In this document: piece by piece, positions 42,431 through 53,573 of the stretch
Position numbering within the stretch: position 1 is the stretch's first letter
Layout of the letters: each line of letters starts with the position of its first letter
Source: Ahaetulla prasina
Lineage: Eukaryota; Chordata; Lepidosauria; Squamata; Colubridae
Direction: 5' to 3'
NCBI RefSeq assembly: GCF_028640845.1
Contig: NC_080546.1
Coordinates: forward strand, 76,433,697 to 76,497,696
DNA length: 64,000 nt
Notes under the pieces: generated by a model
What the model saw: only the letters and a program-made list of their open reading frames with translations
Told to the model about the DNA's origin: nothing
Databases searched by the model: none
Made by a program: the position numbers and the translations under genes

Positions 42431-42722
42431 AGTGGCTCAGTGACTAAGATGCTGAGCTTGTCGATCGAAAGGTCAGCAGTTCAGCGGTTCGAATCCCTAG
42501 TACTGTGTGAGTACTAGAGTGAGCTTCCGTTACTTGTCCCATCATCTGCCAACCTAGCAGTTCGAAAGTACATAAAAAGGGAAGATAACAGAGCTCCATG
42601 CACCTTTGGCATTTAGTCATGCCACATGACCATGGAGATGTATTCAACAGCGCTCGCTCTTTGGCTTTGAAATGGAGATCGGGAACAACTAGCATATAAG
42701 TGCGAGGGGAATCTTTACCTAA
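42431..42722 (+). mobile_element. SINE family B
   Basis: Head 'gtggctcagtgactaagatg' (A box), 'cggttcgaatccctagt' (B box). Tail 'cgaggggaatctttacct'. Same family as 23529-23879. Confidence 0.88.
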
Positions 42723-43296
42723 TGTTTTTATATTTGTCTTCTCATTTATGAGAAGGCTTATGTAGTACATGACCAACTAATCTAACAGGCTAATCTTGAA
42801 TCATTAAGCAGAGTCAGACATGTTTGATACTGAATGACAGACCCTTAGGAAATACTAAGGTTGCAGTTAAGATTAGGGAATAGGATAAGACAGCGACAAC
42901 TACTTGTGAATGTCAAACCACGTTTACACTGGAATCAGTATTACATACAAATATAATTTCTTGTACTGTGTGTGTCATTATTAAATTATAATTGATGTGT
43001 TTAAAGTGTCCTTTAAAGTTAAATGAAAAAGTCGAAATATGCTAGAATGCAATAAAGTGTTATATATCCAACATTCTAATTCAACAAAATTGAAGTAAAT
43101 ATTTCTGGAATGACCTTAAGGCCATATGGAATACTTGCCCCTTTCTCTTTTTAAAACTAATTCTTAATTGTTTGTTGAAAAAGAAATTATTTCGATTTTT
43201 TTTTCCAAAAATAGAAGAAAAATTTGGATGAATTATTCTGGGTGGAATCAGGTGCTTTCAATTTATTTACATAGAATATAGTAATGTCCTTCCTTT
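42723..43296. other. No recognisable feature
   Basis: AT-rich; nothing supported. Confidence 0.5.
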
Positions 43297-43736
43297 TTTT
43301 GAGGAATAGAATAGAATAGAATTTTTATTGGCCAAGTGTGATTGGACACACAAGGAATTTGTCTTGGTTCCCCTGCTCTCAGTGTACATAAAAGAAAAGA
43401 TACGTTCATCAAGGTACAACACTTACAACACTTAATCATAGTCATAGGGTACAAATTTAACACTTAGTGATACAACACTTAATGATAGTCATTGGCTACA
43501 AATAAGCAATCAGGAAACAATATCAGTATAAATTGTAAGGAGACAAGCAACAAAGTTACAGTCATAAGTGGAAGGAGATTGGTGATGGGAAGGATGAGAA
43601 GATTAATAGTAGTGCAGATTCAGTAAATAGTTTGACAGTGTTGAGGGAATTATTTGTTTAGCAGAGTGATGGCGTTTAGGAAGAAATTGTTCTTATGTCT
43701 AGTTGTTCTGGTGTGCAGTGCTCTATAGTTATTAAA
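43297..43736 (-). mobile_element. CR1-L3-like LINE 3' end with (AATAG)n tail
   Basis: Starts with an AATAG run, then 'tttattggccaagtgtgatt' and the 3' UTR. At the right the C-terminal codons appear ('gttgttctggtgtgcagtgc'). Reverse of 30450-31019. Confidence 0.87.
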
Positions 43737-44740
43737 TACATTAAATTATTAAATATATTATTATTATATTAAATATATTATATATTATTAAATATATTAT
43801 TAAATATAATAATTTGTAGAGTGCTCTGTAGTCCAAAGTAATAATATTCAGTCATAATATTGATCGTATGTAAAGCCTATTTAGGTATGTAGTACAGAAA
43901 ATATGTTACATATTTTTCTACATCTCACTATATTCATACAATAAAATTCAGATGTTATGAATAGCCAATAGCTAATAATTATCACGGTTAATGAAGGATA
44001 GAAACCTCAGTCCTAGATTAATACAGTCAAGAAAGTAGTTTATCATACATTAATCTTAAGGTCCAATTCACATTTAACAATAATTGTTTATATATATTCT
44101 GAATATCAATATATGAGCTGGAAGTAAGATCATGGCTGAAGTAATCATTTAAAAGTTTAAACTTCTGGCCAAATTTTTAAGGGGAGCGTTGGGAATAAAT
44201 ATATCTTATTTTCAAGAATAAAATACTTTTTTCTGGGGTTGTTGGCAAACAATCATGACTGTCTTTTTTTTTTTAATAATTAGTTTCCATTTAGTCCAAA
44301 AAGATACTACTTGACAACATAATGTAGAGTTTTCCAGACATTAGTCAGTCTGGAAACAGTGAGATCTCTAAGTCATAGGAATGGTCCATCCATTTTAACC
44401 TAGAGAATTTCTGAAATTCAGTAGAATTCTTTTAGTTTAGTTATAAAATAATGTTCTTGTGTGTTTAGTTCATAGTTTCTGCTGCATGAGTGAATAGTGA
44501 CAGAAATATTTATGAACAAATGTTTATATGTCACGGTAAGTTACTTGAAGAATATTTGAGTTTCAGAAATAAAATGTTGTTTTAACATCAGTATTTTAGT
44601 TTGATTCCAAGATAGTTTGAATAAGCTTTAATTCAACAAAGCTTAATAATTTATCTATCAGGCATAGGAATAAATTGAGTGACAATAACATGATTGTATC
44701 CAGAAACAGAAATAGGGTTAATAGGGTTAATAGGGTTTAG
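43737..44740. other. No recognisable feature (1.0 kb)
   Basis: Strongly AT-rich, with 'attaaatatatta' repeats near 43730-43812. A stray L3-like word ('gtagagtgctctgtagtc') at 43817 suggests local rearrangement of the preceding LINE. Confidence 0.45.
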
Positions 44741-44999
44741 GGGCCGGTTTAGCTCAGGCTGGTAAGGCCTGTTATTAAGAACACAAAGCCTGCAATTACT
44801 GCAGGTTCGAGCCCGGCCCAAGGTTGACTCAGCCTTCCATCCTTTATAAGGTAGGTAAAATGAGGACCCAGATTGTTGGGGGGGCAATAAGTTGACTTTG
44901 TAAAAAATATACAAATAGAATGAGACTATTGCCTTATACACTGTAAGCCGCCCTGAGTCTTCGGAGAAGGGCGGGGTATAAATGTAAACAAACAAAAAA
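44741..44999 (+). mobile_element. SINE family A, complete
   Basis: Head 'gggccggtttagctcaggct', B box 'ggttcgagccc', tail 'ccgccctgagtcttcggaga' and an A-rich end. Three 9-bp units of 'aatagggtt' lie just upstream. Confidence 0.9.
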
Positions 45000-45000
45000 A

Positions 45001-45949
45001 AATGGAATGTTTATATCATGTTTATATAATATGCAATGGAATGTACCATTTCCTTGTCTGTCTGATTTAATGTCCACAAAGAACAATATGCATAAGGAAC
45101 TGATTCCCCTAAATGCATTTCACTCAGATAGTTAGGTTTCAATATAATTCTGGACTAAGATTACAAAGAATCAGTAAATATGTAATAGTGCATTTTAATA
45201 GAAATTATGTCAAAGAGCTTATTTCTGAGATGGCATAAAATAAAGATTTACGAAGTGAATAAAAGCACACCGAGTGAATTTCTGGTGCATTTGAAATATT
45301 TTAATAGTGTCTAGCTCACTACTATCTGAAATTAGACAATCTAAGTTACACTGGGTCATCATTTCAGAAATATTCCACACCTATACATTGAAACAGTGTG
45401 ACCACAGTTGAGCAAAAAATAAAAATAAAAATAGCGGAAGCAGGAGGACTTCTGACTTTCTGTGGCTTTCCTATTCAGCGTTTTTTGTGGGTAGCTCATA
45501 GAGGGCATCAGAAGTCTTCCCCATTTCATTTACATGTAGAAAGCTTGAGGCAGTAAATCAATGGTGAAGCCAGCAGAAAATAAGTCCAAGTCTAGAAGAC
45601 ATGTAAGTGCCTGTTGTTGGGTAGTAGAAAGAGCAAGGCGGTGCATATGGGAGTGGGTCAGGAATGGTATATTGGGGAGCACAAGACATGTGGAAAAGTT
45701 GGGATGGGTTTGTGGGTGTAGGCTACAAATGCCACACATCATGAAGGTCAAGTAGAGAGTATGGGTTGGTCCATTGGTTAGGGAGGATGCCCAAAAATGC
45801 ATAAGAGTGTGTCATGGGTCAGGGAAGGCAGGCAGGAGGGCCACATGGACTGCGAAATACACACAGGGGGAGGCATAAATTGGGAGAGCATGCTGAAGGT
45901 GGCATTGGTCAGGAAGTATACATGGGAGTTCCTTCCCTGAAAAATGTTC
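45001..45949. other. Unassigned; G-rich unusual stretch at 45600-45930
   Basis: The first part is AT-rich. From about 45600 the plus strand is G-rich with recurring 'gggtcagg' and 'gggagt' words. No frame or family recognised. Confidence 0.4.
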
Positions 45950-46165
45950 CAGTCATTAAGTGAGATATCACATGATTGCGACCTGTGACTTTACTGCTGG
46001 ATTCTCCATTGATTCTGCTAGTTGTTAGCTGGCTCTGAAGTATATAAATAGTGATTATGTGACTGCAGGAACACTGTGAGGACCAGTTTTGCAGTTGTTG
46101 TTTTGCACTGTTTTAACTCCGTATGTTTCTAAACAGGGCAGTCATATAACGAGGACTGTAATATA
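45950..46165 (+). mobile_element. Possible diverged TIR element
   Basis: 'ccagtcattaagtgagatat' at the left and 'ataacgaggactgtaat' at the right, with 'gattatgtgactgcaggaac' inside, are reminiscent of the 21583-21967 family. Weak. Confidence 0.35.
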
Positions 46166-48190
46166 TACAAATAGTATTTATATATATGCCCATGTATTTA
46201 TCATTTTTAATGCAACCTTCCCATAAATGGCATCAAATTGTACATACCAAATTCAGTTAAAAGTTAAAACACTAATAAAACCACATAATGTTCATGACTA
46301 CAAAACAAACAAATGAAAAAAATAATTGAGGAGGCTGAATAGAGAAGGAAGTTGTATGATGTATTCTGGTTATAATACAATCTGATCTCTTTTGGGTCTA
46401 TAAGAACATAATGTCTAAGACTTTAATATGTTAAAATATCTAATGTAACTAATGAGTATCTAACGTAGCTAAGTGCCTAGTAAATGCTGATGCTATAGAA
46501 TCAATCTTATGTTCCATACTATAAAGCTGATACAATATTTAATTTCAATATCATGTATTTTATTATACCATAGGGTAAACTGTGACATATACTTTCAACA
46601 TTCATTAATATATTTATTGAGATGGAAGTCCAACAGTGCTCTATGCAATTACATGCAAGTATTCCAATAACATAGCTTCCTTCCTCCCTCCCTCCCTCCC
46701 TCCCTTCCCCGTCCCTCCCCGCCCCTTGTCTGGACAATCATTCTTGTTGATATTATTCTTCAGACAATCAAAATGGTCCCTTCTCATTTTGTACAGTCTT
46801 CCAAATTGGGAGAATAACTTTAATATTTGGGGAAGACAATCTATGTATATGTTTGTAACAAATGTAGTTATCTTGCTTTTCCTCTTATTTTACTATGTAT
46901 TATACACTGTGGTTCTTATTACTATAGAGCACAATATACAAAATGCATTATTTAAAATAAAATAAAAAAAACCTAGCTGCTTACCCTAAAAGTGTATTCT
47001 GATGAATTGAAGAAAACTTGCTTTGGCAGAACATTTTTCAGCCTTACATGAGTTCCATTAATACATTTTCCCCTTTTTCTCTGTGAAGTATTAAAATAGA
47101 AATTGCAAATCTCTTTGTGAATTTGTGGGAGGGGAATTAAATCTCATTGCAGAGACCTTATGTTATAAGAAACAAAATGAGTAGGATTTCTTTTTACCTT
47201 GCATACCAATAGATCATGTATTTAGACAATGAAAGCTCAATTCTTTGTCATTCTGATTTTTTTTTCCTCCCAGAAGCCTTCTTTTAGCTCTAGGAAGAAA
47301 TTAAGGCAGTCTGGATATATGAGAAATATATTATTGATGCTGGCAATCCTAGTTTAAGCGAATGTTATACAGATGCAGAGGAATGTGCTCTAGACAAGCA
47401 ATGCAAAAATTATTCTCTCACAGATGAGTAAGTTGCAGTAGGAAACACATTATATGCCCTGAATCTCTGCATAACATTCATGGAAAACCATATGCCATTA
47501 TATTAACTTGCCAGGAAGCTAGTACAGCATGGGAATGTATCTATCCATGTGAAAGAGAAACACACAAGCACATTCAGCCACATAAATAATTTTTTAAATG
47601 TATTCTACACCAAAGTAAAATTTTCTTGCAAACTTCTCTTAATTTTAGTTATGGAATAATAACTAACTTTTGTTTCCTTTCCTTCCCCCTCCAGAGAAAA
47701 CAATAATGAAGTTTTAAGTGAAACCACTTTAATTCACCCTTTCCTTCTTCTTCTTTCTTTCTAAATAATGCATGAGACATGCTAGCAAGACATGCTCACA
47801 AAGAAGAAAAATAACATCAGAGTGATATTTGGAAAACATTAGACCAAACTGATGTGAAAACAAATATTTGCTGTCATTGGAGACTCTAGATGGCTCTGTT
47901 AACAGATGGCTATTGCATGAAATTAAAACAATGTTCTTTCTATTGCTCAACCTGAAAAACAACCAGGCAATTCAGAAGAACAGAGAAAGTTGATGAACCG
48001 TCTTGTCTCTCTGGACAGGCTCATCCTACTCTTGCCAGCAGAGAGGACTTACTACAAATCCCATCGGTCAAAGAACTCCAGTTGTCAGGATCCAGGAGAC
48101 CCTTCAAAGGGTAGCACCATAGCACCCACTTTTTGAAACATTGTACCTTCTAGGGCCAGGCAAGGGAGGGCGAGGGGCGGGACCAGCCAG
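46166..48190. other. No recognisable feature (2 kb)
   Basis: The longest stretch here without a repeat call. It holds a (CCCT)n-type tract at 46678-46712. No coding that I can support. Confidence 0.45.
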
Positions 48191-48880
48191 TTATGGGCCA
48201 GGAAGCTGCAGCAGAAGGCCCAAACAGCCGCATGTCTCCCTTTGGATTAGGCTGGTAATTGTGTTTCTTTGGTATCCGTTGGAGATTAATACGTTTGTGA
48301 GAGTGTGTAGTTCAGTTTTCAGGTGGTCTTTGTCGGCTAGGCATTTAGTTCTGAAGATGAGAGTCTTGGCTATGGAGCTGATCTGTGCAGGGTGGTGATG
48401 TGATTGTGCGTTTACGTAGCGGTTGGTGTGTGGTTTTTTCTGGTAGATGGTGTGTCCTAGGGAGCCATTGGGTTTTTTGTAGATTAGGACATCCAGAAAG
48501 GGGAGTTGGTTGTTAGCTTCTATTTCCATAATGAATTGTATTTTGGGGTGTATGCTGTTGAGATGTGTGAGGAAGTTGTCCAGTTTCTCCTTTCCATGTG
48601 GCCAAATTACAAAAGTGTTATCTACGTTTCTAAGCCAGAGTTTGGGTTTGAGTTCAGATTTATCTAAAGCGTTGGTTTCAAAGTATTCCATGTATAGGTT
48701 TGCAATGACGGGTGAGAGGGGTGAGCCCATGGGTGCTCCTTCTATCTGTTTGTATCTTGGTAAATTTGTACCCACAAATTTTTCACCGAAGTGCCACCTC
48801 TTCTTGAAATACCATGTTTTGGAGAAATTACTTTTGGGGGGGTGGGTAGGAGAGAAAAAACTTATTTTCCACATGCTTTT
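48191..48880 (-). pseudogene. Penelope-like element reverse transcriptase fragment
   Basis: A 227-residue minus frame. 'EGAPMGSPLSPVIANLYMEYFE' (split here: 'EGAPMGSPLSPV', 'ANLYMEYFE') is the RT block before the catalytic site. 'WLRNVDNTF' stands where a 'YVDD' core is expected, so the catalytic Asp pair is damaged. 'WPHGKEKLDNFLTHLNSIHP' and 'LPFLDVLIYKKPNGSLGHT' are typical of Penelope RT. Left edge near 48230. The frame is long, so decay is recent, but the enzyme would be dead. Confidence 0.9.
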
Positions 48881-49017
48881 GAGCTATAATCTTCCCAAGT
48901 TAAATGTTCTGCCTCGTTGGCCTAATTTTGTGGATTTATATGTCCCTTCACCAAAATGCATGGCCTAAAGCAGAACATCACCAATGCAACATTATTCAGA
49001 ATAATGATGGATATTAT

Positions 49018-49355
49018 CAGTGGTGGGATTCAAATAATTTAACAACCGGTTCTCTGCCCTAATGATCAGCTGGGTAGGCGTGGCTCGGTGGTCATGTGAC
49101 TGTATGGGTGTGGCCAACTCAACATCACTCAGGTCGATGGACTCTTTGCCTGGGCTGTTACAATGTAATAAGGTTTAACCAGAGAGGCAGTTTCTGTAAG
49201 CAGGGCAATAAAGATTAGGTTAGAAACAACAGCAGAATGTTTCCTTCCTGCCTTCCTTACAGGATTAGCCCTGTAAAGTAGAAAAAAACAAAATAAGATT
49301 TCTTCCAACAACCGGTTCTCCCGAATAGGTGCGAACTGGCTGAATCCCACCACTG
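49018..49355. mobile_element. Short hAT-type element, subtype d, perfect 8-bp TSD
   Basis: 338 bp, 'cagtggtgggattcaaataa' to 'gctgaatcccaccactg'. 'gatattat' is duplicated at 49010-49017 and 49356-49363. The inside holds 'gtcatgtgactg' and 'gtgtggccaactcaacatca', also found in the unrelated-ended element 38678-39444. Confidence 0.94.
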
Positions 49356-49488
49356 GATATTATGTGCAAATGATAATATGCTGGCATTACTACACTGTTA
49401 CTAATAGCAGCATAATAAATGTATGTTTATCTTTGTAATATTTATCTTTGTAATTTTAATGTTTATCTTTGTAATTTTAATGTAATTT

Positions 49489-49682
49489 TGGCAATCCTTA
49501 TGATTTATATTGATATATTGACCATCAATTGTGTTGTAAATGTTGTACCTTGATGAACGTATCTTTTCTTTTATGTACACTGAGAGTATATGCACCAAGA
49601 CAAATTCCTTGTGTGTTCAATCACACTTGGCCAATAAAAAATTCTATTCTATTCTATTCTATTCTATTCTATTCTATTCTAT
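49489..49682 (+). mobile_element. CR1-L3-like LINE, last 150 bp, with (TTCTA)n tail
   Basis: 'ggcaatccttatgatttata' through 'cacacttggccaataaaaaa', then about nine TTCTA units (49636-49682). Severely 5'-truncated. Confidence 0.9.
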
Positions 49683-50134
49683 TAAACAAGTCATTTCAAA
49701 ACCCATTAACAGTTTTCTGTAAGATATTGGGTAGAAAAAGAGAAGTTACAGCAAGTAATAAAATGTTTATAAATTGTCAGTAGAAGCCTTCAAAAGTTCA
49801 GTAGGCAGAAAGTTGTTCTGCTTTCACTACTGGAAATGAAGAAGTTAAACCAGTGGCATGCCTATTATTTTAAATGGTCTGTAGAACATACATTAGGGTG
49901 TAATTTCTTTGCTAGGCAGTAAGACTCTTGGCACTCAAAAAAATTACACCACAAGCCGTTTCACCTTGACAACTTCATCCTCCAATAGTATCTAGATAAT
50001 CTTGTTCTACAGTTATATTTCATACCTGAGGGAGTTATCATAGTTTCTCGCATTTATGGTATATGCTACTTTTTGAATGTTGCTGACTTTTCAAGGTGAT
50101 GTTTGTATGTGAATATTTTAGTATATTCTAGTAT
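49683..50134. other. No recognisable feature
   Basis: AT-rich; nothing supported. Confidence 0.5.
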
Positions 50135-50635
50135 ATTATTATTATATTATTATTATTTAAATTTCTATACCGCCCTTCTCCCGAAGGACTCAGGGCGGTT
50201 CACAGCCAAATAAAATACACAATAATGTTACAATATAAACACAATTAAAATACAATTAAAAAACTTATTCAATTGGGCCGAAATTAAAAATTTAGAATAA
50301 ATAATAAAAACCCAATTAAAACCCATAAATTTAAAAAACTAACCCAGTCCTGCGCAGATGAATAAATGCGTTTTAAGCTCGCGACGAAAGGTTTGGAGGT
50401 CTGGAAGTTGATGGAGTCCCGGGGGGAGTTCGTTCCAAAGGGTGGGAGCCCCCACAGAGAAGGCCCTTCCCCTGGGCGTCGCCAGACGACACTGACGCGC
50501 CGACGGCACCCTGAGGAGTCCCTCTCTGTGAGAGCGCACGGGTCGGTGGGAGGTATTCGGTAGCAGTAGGCGGTCCCGTAAATAGCCCGGCCATATACCT
50601 GTGTGGGAGGCATGAGAAAAGCTTTTCCACCACAA
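50135..50635 (-). mobile_element. L2-like LINE 3' end with intact C-terminal frame
   Basis: (ATT)n tail at left, 'ataccgcccttctcccgaag', 3' UTR, then the minus frame 50339-50635: 'HRPVRSHREGLLRVPSARQC' and 'RAFSVGAPTLWNELPPGLHQ'. Young-looking copy. Confidence 0.9.
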
Positions 50636-50894
50636 ATCATTTAATTAAAATGTATAGTAAATAAACTCAGCTTACTAGCAAAAAGTAATTTTTGAGCTTT
50701 TAAACTGTATGTACATTCAGGTAAAGATTTTAATAAATCTACGTGACCATAAAGTGTGTACAGTGGATGGCATGTGTCTTCCACAAGAATTGTTGCTTTC
50801 ATGGAGATAAAATTACATTTTTCATGAAAGGTTAACTTGTTTAAATTGCTTCTTAGCTGGGAGGACTTTCTAAGATATTCTAAGACTGGGCAGA

Positions 50895-51175
50895 TGTTCG
50901 ATACTGCGAACAAATGAGGAGGGTCCGAGGCTTGGCCATCAACAACTCATTTATTAAACAGAACTTCAAACAGAAGAAGAAGAACGATGATCTCACATTC
51001 ACTTCACTTCAGAGTCCTCTCGGCTTGACAGCTGCTTAAATAGCTAGCTGTCAAGCCGAAGAACCAATCAGGTGGCAGCCAGTTTCCCACTTGTTTGGCT
51101 AGCCGCGTCTTGACCAATCAGCGGCGGCTAGCAACAGGCATGCTCTCCTCGGGTCGTAACTCCGAGGACATAACA
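50895..51175 (-). mobile_element. Solo LTR 4 (gypsy-like)
   Basis: 281 bp, plus-strand ends 'tgttcgat' and 'cataaca'. Flanks 'gcaga'/'gcagg' (4 of 5). On the minus strand: inverted CCAAT words ('tgattggtc', 'tgattggtt'), 'tatttaagc' as a TATA-like box, then 'aataaatgag' as poly(A) signal, in correct order. It is not the same family as the 15.7-19.9 kb element but of similar design. Confidence 0.87.
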
Positions 51176-51180
51176 GCAGG

Positions 51181-51689
51181 GTTTCAGTTTTTATTCAAAT
51201 AGAAGTGTTGGAGTATGCAAATGCCCAAAACAGAGAATCACAGTTCCTTAACACAGCAACATTTTTCCTGAGATTGGATAACAACTGTGAAAGATAATCA
51301 TATGATCCCAGGAAAAGGAAGGTTAAAAGAAAGAGCTGGAAACTGCTATTGCAGTCACACCAGATTATTTTCAAAGTTGTACAATTTAATAAATACTTTT
51401 ACACACAGCAGGGATGTTGTTTAATATAGAAGATGATAATGAAAGCATTGAATATAATTTACACATGGGTGGTGAGAATAAAGTAAAATATAAAACAATA
51501 TAATGCCATAGGTTCCACTTACAGCAGGTGGTCACAGTTCCACCTAAAACAATATTTTTAAACTGAATGTTTTCTCCTTCCTTCCTTCTTACCACACTAG
51601 CATTAGTAACTTCATGGTGAAATGTGATATATCTCTATATATCTATTGTGTGATATCACAATCTATTGTGTGATATCACAATCTCAGAA
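51181..51689. other. No recognisable feature
   Basis: Contains a short duplication 'tctattgtgtgatatcacaa' at 51642-51682. Otherwise unassigned. Confidence 0.5.
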
Positions 51690-52125
51690 AAAGAGTGCAG
51701 AGAAGAGCAACAAAGATGATTAGGGGACTGGAGGCTAAAACATATGAAGAACGGTTTCAGGAACTGGGTATGTCTAGTTTAATAAAAAGAAGGACTAGGG
51801 GAGACATGATAGCTGTGTTCCAATATCTCAGGGGTTGCCACAAAGAAGAGGGAGTCAGGCTGTTCTCCAAAGCACCTGAGGGTAGAACAAGAAGCAATGG
51901 GTGGAAACTCATCAAGGAAAGAAGCAACTTAGAACTAAGGAGAAATTTCCTGACAGTTAGAACAATTAATAAGTGGAACGACTTGCCTGCAGAAATTGTG
52001 AATGCTCCAACACTGGAAATTTTTAAGAAAATGTTAGATAACCATCTGACTGAGATGGTGTAGGGTTTCCTGCCTGGGCAGGGGGTTGGACTAGAAGGCC
52101 TCCAAGGTCCCTTCCAACTCTGTTG
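51690..52125 (+). mobile_element. CR1 LINE 3' end, young
   Basis: The frame 51695-52063 (122 residues) is intact: 'MQRRATKMIRGLEAKTYEER', 'SSLIKRRTRGDMIAVFQYLR', 'RTRSNGWKLIKERSNLELRR' and 'INKWNDLPAEIV'. It ends with a stop and the short CR1 3' UTR 'ttggactagaaggcctccaa', then a pentamer array. The best preserved CR1 copy here; 5'-truncated. Confidence 0.93.
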
Positions 52126-52300
52126 TTATGTTATGTTATGTTATGTTATGTTATGTTATGTTATGTTATGTTATGTTATGTTATGTTACGTTACGTTACG
52201 TTACGTTACGTTACGTTACGTTACGTTACGTTACGTTACGTTACGTTACGTTACGTTACGTTACGTTACGTTACGTTACGTTACGTTACGTTACGTTACG
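52126..52300. repeat. (TTATG)12(TTACG)23 array at the CR1 3' end
   Basis: 12 TTATG units (52126-52185) switch once to 23 TTACG units (52186-52300). It starts at the base after the CR1 3' end. An (AT)n run follows at 52305-52322. Confidence 0.97.
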
Positions 52301-52322
52301 TTATTTATATATATATATATAT

Positions 52323-53107
52323 GGTCTTTGGTTGTTCGGGTTTTCTCCCGTGTAAAATTGGAAGTGTCTTGGCAACGTTTTGACGAAGTCACATTCGTCA
52401 TCTTCAGGCTAGGTGTTTACAGCTTCGTGCTTCTGGGAGCAATGTGTGATTGCAGCTGTTTCTTCCTTTTTAACTGCTAGTGGGGGTTTGAACTGATTGG
52501 GTGGGAGCTTGGCTGTGCTCTGATTGGATGGGGTTTTTTGTTGTTTTTTTTGTGTGTGCTCTGATTGGCTGGGGGTGTGTCCTGTTTGGGTGGGGGCTTG
52601 GTTGTGCTCAGATTAGTCTGAGTTGCAGGGGGATTTGAGCTGGTGAGCTGCACTGCTGCTGTTTGGCTTCGTGTTCGTGGTCGTGCTACATCTTCATAGT
52701 GGGTGTCAGTCTGCTGCATGTATGGATTGGAGGGGTTAGAAATGGCTAATGTTGCAGCTGTGGTCTGGCTTCTGGTCCTTGGTCGTGCTTCCTGATCAGT
52801 GTGGGTTTGGGTCTGCTTTCTGGGTGGATGTATGGTGGTGACATTCTGTGTGGACCTCGTGAGTGTGGGTCTGGTGTCATTCCTCATGTTAAGGACTCGT
52901 TTGTCAATAAGGGCGGGTTTCCAAATGGCTGGTAGGCGGGAGGTATCATCTCTTTTGTTCATGCTGTGTGGGCGTTTTTCTATCTCGATGGAAACGCCCA
53001 CACAGCATGAACAAAAGAGATGATACCTCCCGCCTACCAGCCATTTGGAAACCCGCCCTTATTGACAAACGAGTCCTTAACACGAGGAATGACACCAGAC
53101 CCACACT
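52323..53107 (-). mobile_element. Penelope-like element end with fold-back
   Basis: The plus strand starts 'ggttgttcgggttttctccc' and has 'gacgaagtcacattcgtcat' plus 'cttcagg', the hairpin-like leader typical of Penelope-like ends. The minus frame 52477-53001 reads 'EIEKRPHSMNKRDDTSRLPA' and 'WKPALIDKRV', resembling the C-terminal end of the GIY-YIG nuclease region, then a low-complexity T/Q/P-rich tail. The right 117 bp are an inverted copy of the adjoining part. Confidence 0.75.
52862..53107. repeat. Near-perfect 117-bp inverted repeat
   Basis: The left arm 52862-52980 and right arm 52991-53107 match with one mismatch and a 2-base gap near the tip. The loop is about 10 bases ('tatctcgatg'). 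Confidence 0.92.
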
Positions 53108-53289
53108 TTTATTATATATATATATAATAATAATACTGGAAATATTCTATTGTGTAAATCCGTGTTGCAGAATAAAAATCAGCCTTGAGTTTGAGAGTTG
53201 CTTTCAGTAGAAGCTTTGAAAGCATGATTTTTTTCATTTCAAATGTTTCTACCAGTAGAAGAGCTCCAGGGGACAATTATATCTAGGGA

Positions 53290-53450
53290 CAATTATACCT
53301 AGGGGACATATAATCAAGGCTATGGTTTTCCCAGTTGCGATGTATGGCTGTGAAAGTTGGACCATATGAAAGGCTGTGCGCTAAGGAGTTGAGGCCTTTG
53401 AACTATGGTGCTGGAGTCCCTTGGACTGCAAGGTGATCAGGACTCCGTGG
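53290..53450 (+). mobile_element. BovB fragment
   Basis: 'caaggctatggttttcccag' and 'tgaggcctttgaactatggt' are BovB RT 3' words. Ends at 'aaggtgatcagg', where the next LINE piece begins. Confidence 0.75.
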
Positions 53451-53451
53451 T

Positions 53452-53573
53452 CTCATCCCAAAATCCCCAAAACTTTAACCTACTTTGACCTCACCCCATT
53501 CCTAAGAGGTCTGTAAGGGGCGTGCAAAAGAACACCAGCGTGCCTACCGTCCCTGTCGTAATGTTCCCTTTAG
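53452..53573 (+). mobile_element. CR1-clade LINE 2, 3' fragment
   Basis: Same sequence as the reverse complement of 60865-60985: 'gacctcaccccattcctaag', 'gtaaggggcgtgcaaaagaa' and 'ctgtcgtaatgttccctt'. Tail missing. Confidence 0.75.

Noticed and set aside
44711..44739. Telomere-like 'aatagggtt' units
   Set aside because: The unit is 9 bp and only three copies; not TTAGGG.
47990..48130. Exon-like piece after a pyrimidine-rich 'cttgtctctctggacag'
   Set aside because: It resembles a 3' splice site, but the downstream frame is short, has no family match that I know, and no partner exon is visible.
52123..52480. Three overlapping plus frames of 75-115 residues with MLCYV/TLRYV repeats
   Set aside because: They are the pentamer array read in each frame; 5-bp units give a five-codon protein repeat by arithmetic.
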